Source of the DNA: an uncultured Gardnerella sp.
GTDB lineage: Bacteria; Actinomycetota; Actinomycetes; Actinomycetales; Bifidobacteriaceae
Assembly: GCA_947254595.1 (NCBI GenBank)
Contig: CAMYED010000009.1
Coordinates: forward strand, 1-25,452
Length of the DNA: 25,452 bases
Reading direction: 5' to 3'
Shown here in pieces: positions 24,501 through 25,452 of the stretch. A program made the position numbers and the translations under genes. Within the stretch, counting starts at the first letter, position 1, and each line of letters starts with the position of its first letter. The notes under the pieces were generated by a model that saw only the letters and a list, made by a program, of their open reading frames with translations, searched no databases and had not been told where the DNA came from.

Positions 24501-25188
24501 GGTTTTGCGCAGGCTGCTTGAGTGTTTGGCACGCGATCGTACTAAGCATCAGGTTGCAGAGGTTACTTCGCTCGGGCTTGTTCAAATGACTCGTAAGCGA
24601 GTTGGTCAGGGCTTGGTTGAAGCATTCTCGGAGGAGTGCCCAACTTGCAAGGGTCGTGGATTTATTTTGCACGATGAGCCTACTGTTTCTTCCGAATACG
24701 CAGATCCTTATGCGCTTAAAGGCGGCGACCCGTTTGTTAAAACAAATAAGTATGGTCATGGCAGTTCTGCCGAAACTTCTGCTCCAGCAAAACAGCAGGA
24801 GTCTAGTGCGGAAGTGCGTGCTAAGTTGGCGCGTATTGCTGCGGCTTCTGCAATTACTGAGGCTGCGCGTAAAACTGATGAGGATGCTGCGGAAGTAGTG
24901 GATGTTGCGGATGTTGCGGATGTAGAAGCATCTGTAGCTGCGGATGCTGCGGAAGATGTAACTTCTGAAGCTGTAGAATATGTAGCTGCGGATGTTGCGG
25001 AAGTAGAAACATCTGAATCTGCGGATGCTGCGGAAGAACCTTCTGAAAATAATGTAGTGGAATCTTCTGAAGAATCTGCTGAAGAATCTGCTGAAAATAA
25101 TATCGAAAGCAATACTGACGACAATATCGAAAGCAATACTGCAAATAACGCCGAAAATACTGCGGGTGAGGCTAAAACTGCCGAATAG
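21514..25188 (+). CDS. Ribonuclease E/G with very long disordered N-terminal extension
   Basis: A 1224-residue endoribonuclease for rRNA maturation and mRNA decay. Residues about 1-620 are low complexity: a Ser/Arg/Asp section (130-260, SRDSRD and DRSNRN repeats), acidic stretches and Arg-rich clusters (RRRRR). The catalytic core starts near 627 (FLARRENVERLMVV), with an S1 domain from about 645 to 740 and the RNase E/G domain to about 1040. Probable catalytic acids are Asp940 (TIDVNTG) and Asp984 (MIDYVDM). The zinc-link cysteines are Cys1042 and Cys1045 (CPTCKGRG). Residues 1060-1224 form an acidic Ala/Glu/Asn-rich tail. Actinobacterial RNase E commonly has a central catalytic domain between flexible arms; this arm is strikingly SR-like. 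The start is uncertain: ATG 21514, ATG 21535 or GTG 21538 (AGGAG at 21529-21533). Confidence 0.9.
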   Translation: MQRFVRSMVPRIARERFNESEAENSITVSKSEEATKTEKAASDVASGAAGVAGESAGVSDGESAEKASTIRRRRGRRVTRGAGAAGEAMELKVEDLHSADNQHSVTTRTITSLLFQEPVIPVHAENRENNGLREGIDEDSRSRDSRDSRDDYSDDLIDDSRSQRSGRGERGDRGERHNRNNRNDRSDRSNRNDRSDRSNRKSRSESRDNSRDNSRDNVREISRETSRETSRSDARDSRDSRDLRDSRNSRDFALENDSYATDIREDSRKPQRSRRSRRLNAVERRAAAEVEQIEEDLAYDDIVYAPIDTQIDETLDVSDILGADNGSRRSRRRRRGSYLRDDFSQDASEDASENMQKDASEDALENDSRDASYGSRYNSRYDSQDDARDSRDSRDSSDDSQDFDDDFGDDFGDDFKSRSRRRASLSSVLDEDDDDEGMVVRRRRRHRPSRQDRNADSGEDFSENRSDRNDRSDRSDRSSRSDRSDRSDRINRSNRSGRSGRNEDFSEDLSEVSQEDRDLIPDPDELRAKDEEETLYTRRRRRRRSKSSDDANSMYSSSASSSREDSSADYSSAYPGAGDDDLTYRRSRKQQYIDEITDIEGSTRLEAKRQRRRDNRRERARQSLIMEQDFLARRENVERLMVVRERDRHTQISVIEDNILVEHYVSDIQEVATVGNIYLGRVQNVLPSMEAAFVDIGQARNGVLYAGEVNWDMTRLEGQPRRIELAFKSGDPVLVQVTKDPIGHKGARLTSQVTLAGRFLVLVPSGGMTGVSRKLSDSERSRLRAIVAKIAPKDMGIIIRTAADGASEEAIQKDLESLTRQWDRIEAKREEYLHGKRPKLLQGEPDVAIRVVRDIFNDDFQKLIVEGESVHQRINEYLEVMAPDLLSKVEYWDPAQHDGKDVFDKWQIDSQLRKGMERQVYLQSGGSIVIDRTEAMTTIDVNTGRFIGRGKSLEETVTRCNLEASEEIARQLRLRDIGGMVMIDYVDMVLPANRDLVLRRLLECLARDRTKHQVAEVTSLGLVQMTRKRVGQGLVEAFSEECPTCKGRGFILHDEPTVSSEYADPYALKGGDPFVKTNKYGHGSSAETSAPAKQQESSAEVRAKLARIAAASAITEAARKTDEDAAEVVDVADVADVEASVAADAAEDVTSEAVEYVAADVAEVETSESADAAEEPSENNVVESSEESAEESAENNIESNTDDNIESNTANNAENTAGEAKTAE

Positions 25189-25330
25189 CAAATGCAGCTA
25201 GTAATATCGCTATATCGCAAATAAGCTGTAAATATGGCTGAAAAAGCCGTAAATATGGCGTAAATATAGCGCAAATATAGCGCAAATAAAGCAGTACGCA
25301 TGGCTGCAAATAAGTCGTAAGTATATGGCT
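25189..25330. repeat. Short AT-rich repeats downstream of the RNase E/G gene
   Basis: Near-identical 11-12 bp phrases of the form GCGTAAATATA or GCGCAAATATA recur about six times between 25225 and 25290. No coding region, strong hairpin or T-run terminator is visible. Confidence 0.5.
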
Positions 25331-25335
25331 TGAGT

Positions 25336-25407
25336 ACAATATTGAATATTGTCCACATTGCTTTATGTACTAGGGGCTTGACGTTAGTACATGGGTAGGT
25401 GTAATTT
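25336..25407 (+). promoter_or_regulatory. Promoter with two palindromes upstream of the next gene (probably rplU)
   Basis: A perfect 17-bp palindrome ACAATATTGAATATTGT lies at 25336-25352. Next, ATGTACTA (25365-25372) and TAGTACAT (25385-25392) form an 8-bp inverted repeat with a 12-bp gap that contains a -35 element TTGACG (25378-25383). A -10 candidate, GTAATT (25401-25406) or TAATTT (25402-25407), follows at 17-18 bp. The gene itself is outside the window. In bifidobacteria rplU-rpmA follow the RNase E/G gene, so this is probably the L21 promoter (established synteny, inference here). The last 40 bases can form a CTTGC/GCAAG-closed hairpin in the leader. Confidence 0.6.
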
Positions 25408-25452
25408 TGATAGTCGGTGTCTTGCCGCGCGCGTTTAGCTGTGCGCAAGGCA

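Noticed and set aside
23758..25191. 477-residue minus-strand frame opposite the RNase E/G catalytic region
   Set aside because: It lies wholly antisense to the conserved catalytic domain and has no recognisable domain; codon bias of the sense gene explains the long open frame.
25420..25452. Further copy of the 5'-end repeat (CGCGCGCG...GCGCAAGG)
   Set aside because: The similarity is limited to GC-rich alternating sequence. It is better explained as a leader hairpin of the next gene.

Overview
The window reads as a chromosomal segment of a low-GC Bifidobacteriaceae member, most likely Gardnerella. The support is gene content and order typical of bifidobacteria: acyltransferase-gpsA-ddl, hom-thrB, a Maf-NUDIX fusion, and an actinobacterial RNase E/G with a ribosomal-protein-like promoter region after it. 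The AT-rich codon use and actinobacterial choice-of-anchor M surface proteins agree. This is inference from recognised families, not from a database search.

Layout: 1-861 is non-coding and rich in repeats (hairpins, a direct repeat, a 52-bp periodic array, 22-bp tandem repeats). A nicotinamidase-like hydrolase follows (862-1416) with its terminator. From 1574 to 11201 lies one large transcription unit behind a promoter overlapped by a Fur/Zur-type box. It holds three surface proteins with choice-of-anchor M domains (TIGR03769 type) held by C-terminal membrane segments, a lipoprotein metal-binding protein with a permuted copy of the same domain inserted in its metal-binding loop region, an ATPase and an ABC-3 permease. 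I read it as a zinc (or manganese) capture-and-relay importer. Next come phospholipid synthesis (PlsC-type acyltransferase, GpsA), D-Ala-D-Ala ligase, a CPBP membrane protease, hom-thrB for threonine synthesis, the Maf-NUDIX protein, an AEC-type transporter on the minus strand and a 1.2-kilo-residue RNase E/G. The window ends in what looks like the promoter and leader of the next gene, probably rplU.

The most unusual signal is non-coding. Fifteen copies of a 36-bp imperfect palindrome (variable core TTAC-N6-GTAA) lie in four intergenic clusters at an almost exact 52-bp period. The modules between cores occur in both orientations in different clusters: one pair is 42/48 identical by my hand alignment once one is inverted. 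One cluster extends into the 3' end of the permease gene. I do not recognise this element from any named family. Many gene ends also carry short tandem repeats that multiply stop codons, and the three surface proteins carry in-frame 12-bp coding repeats.
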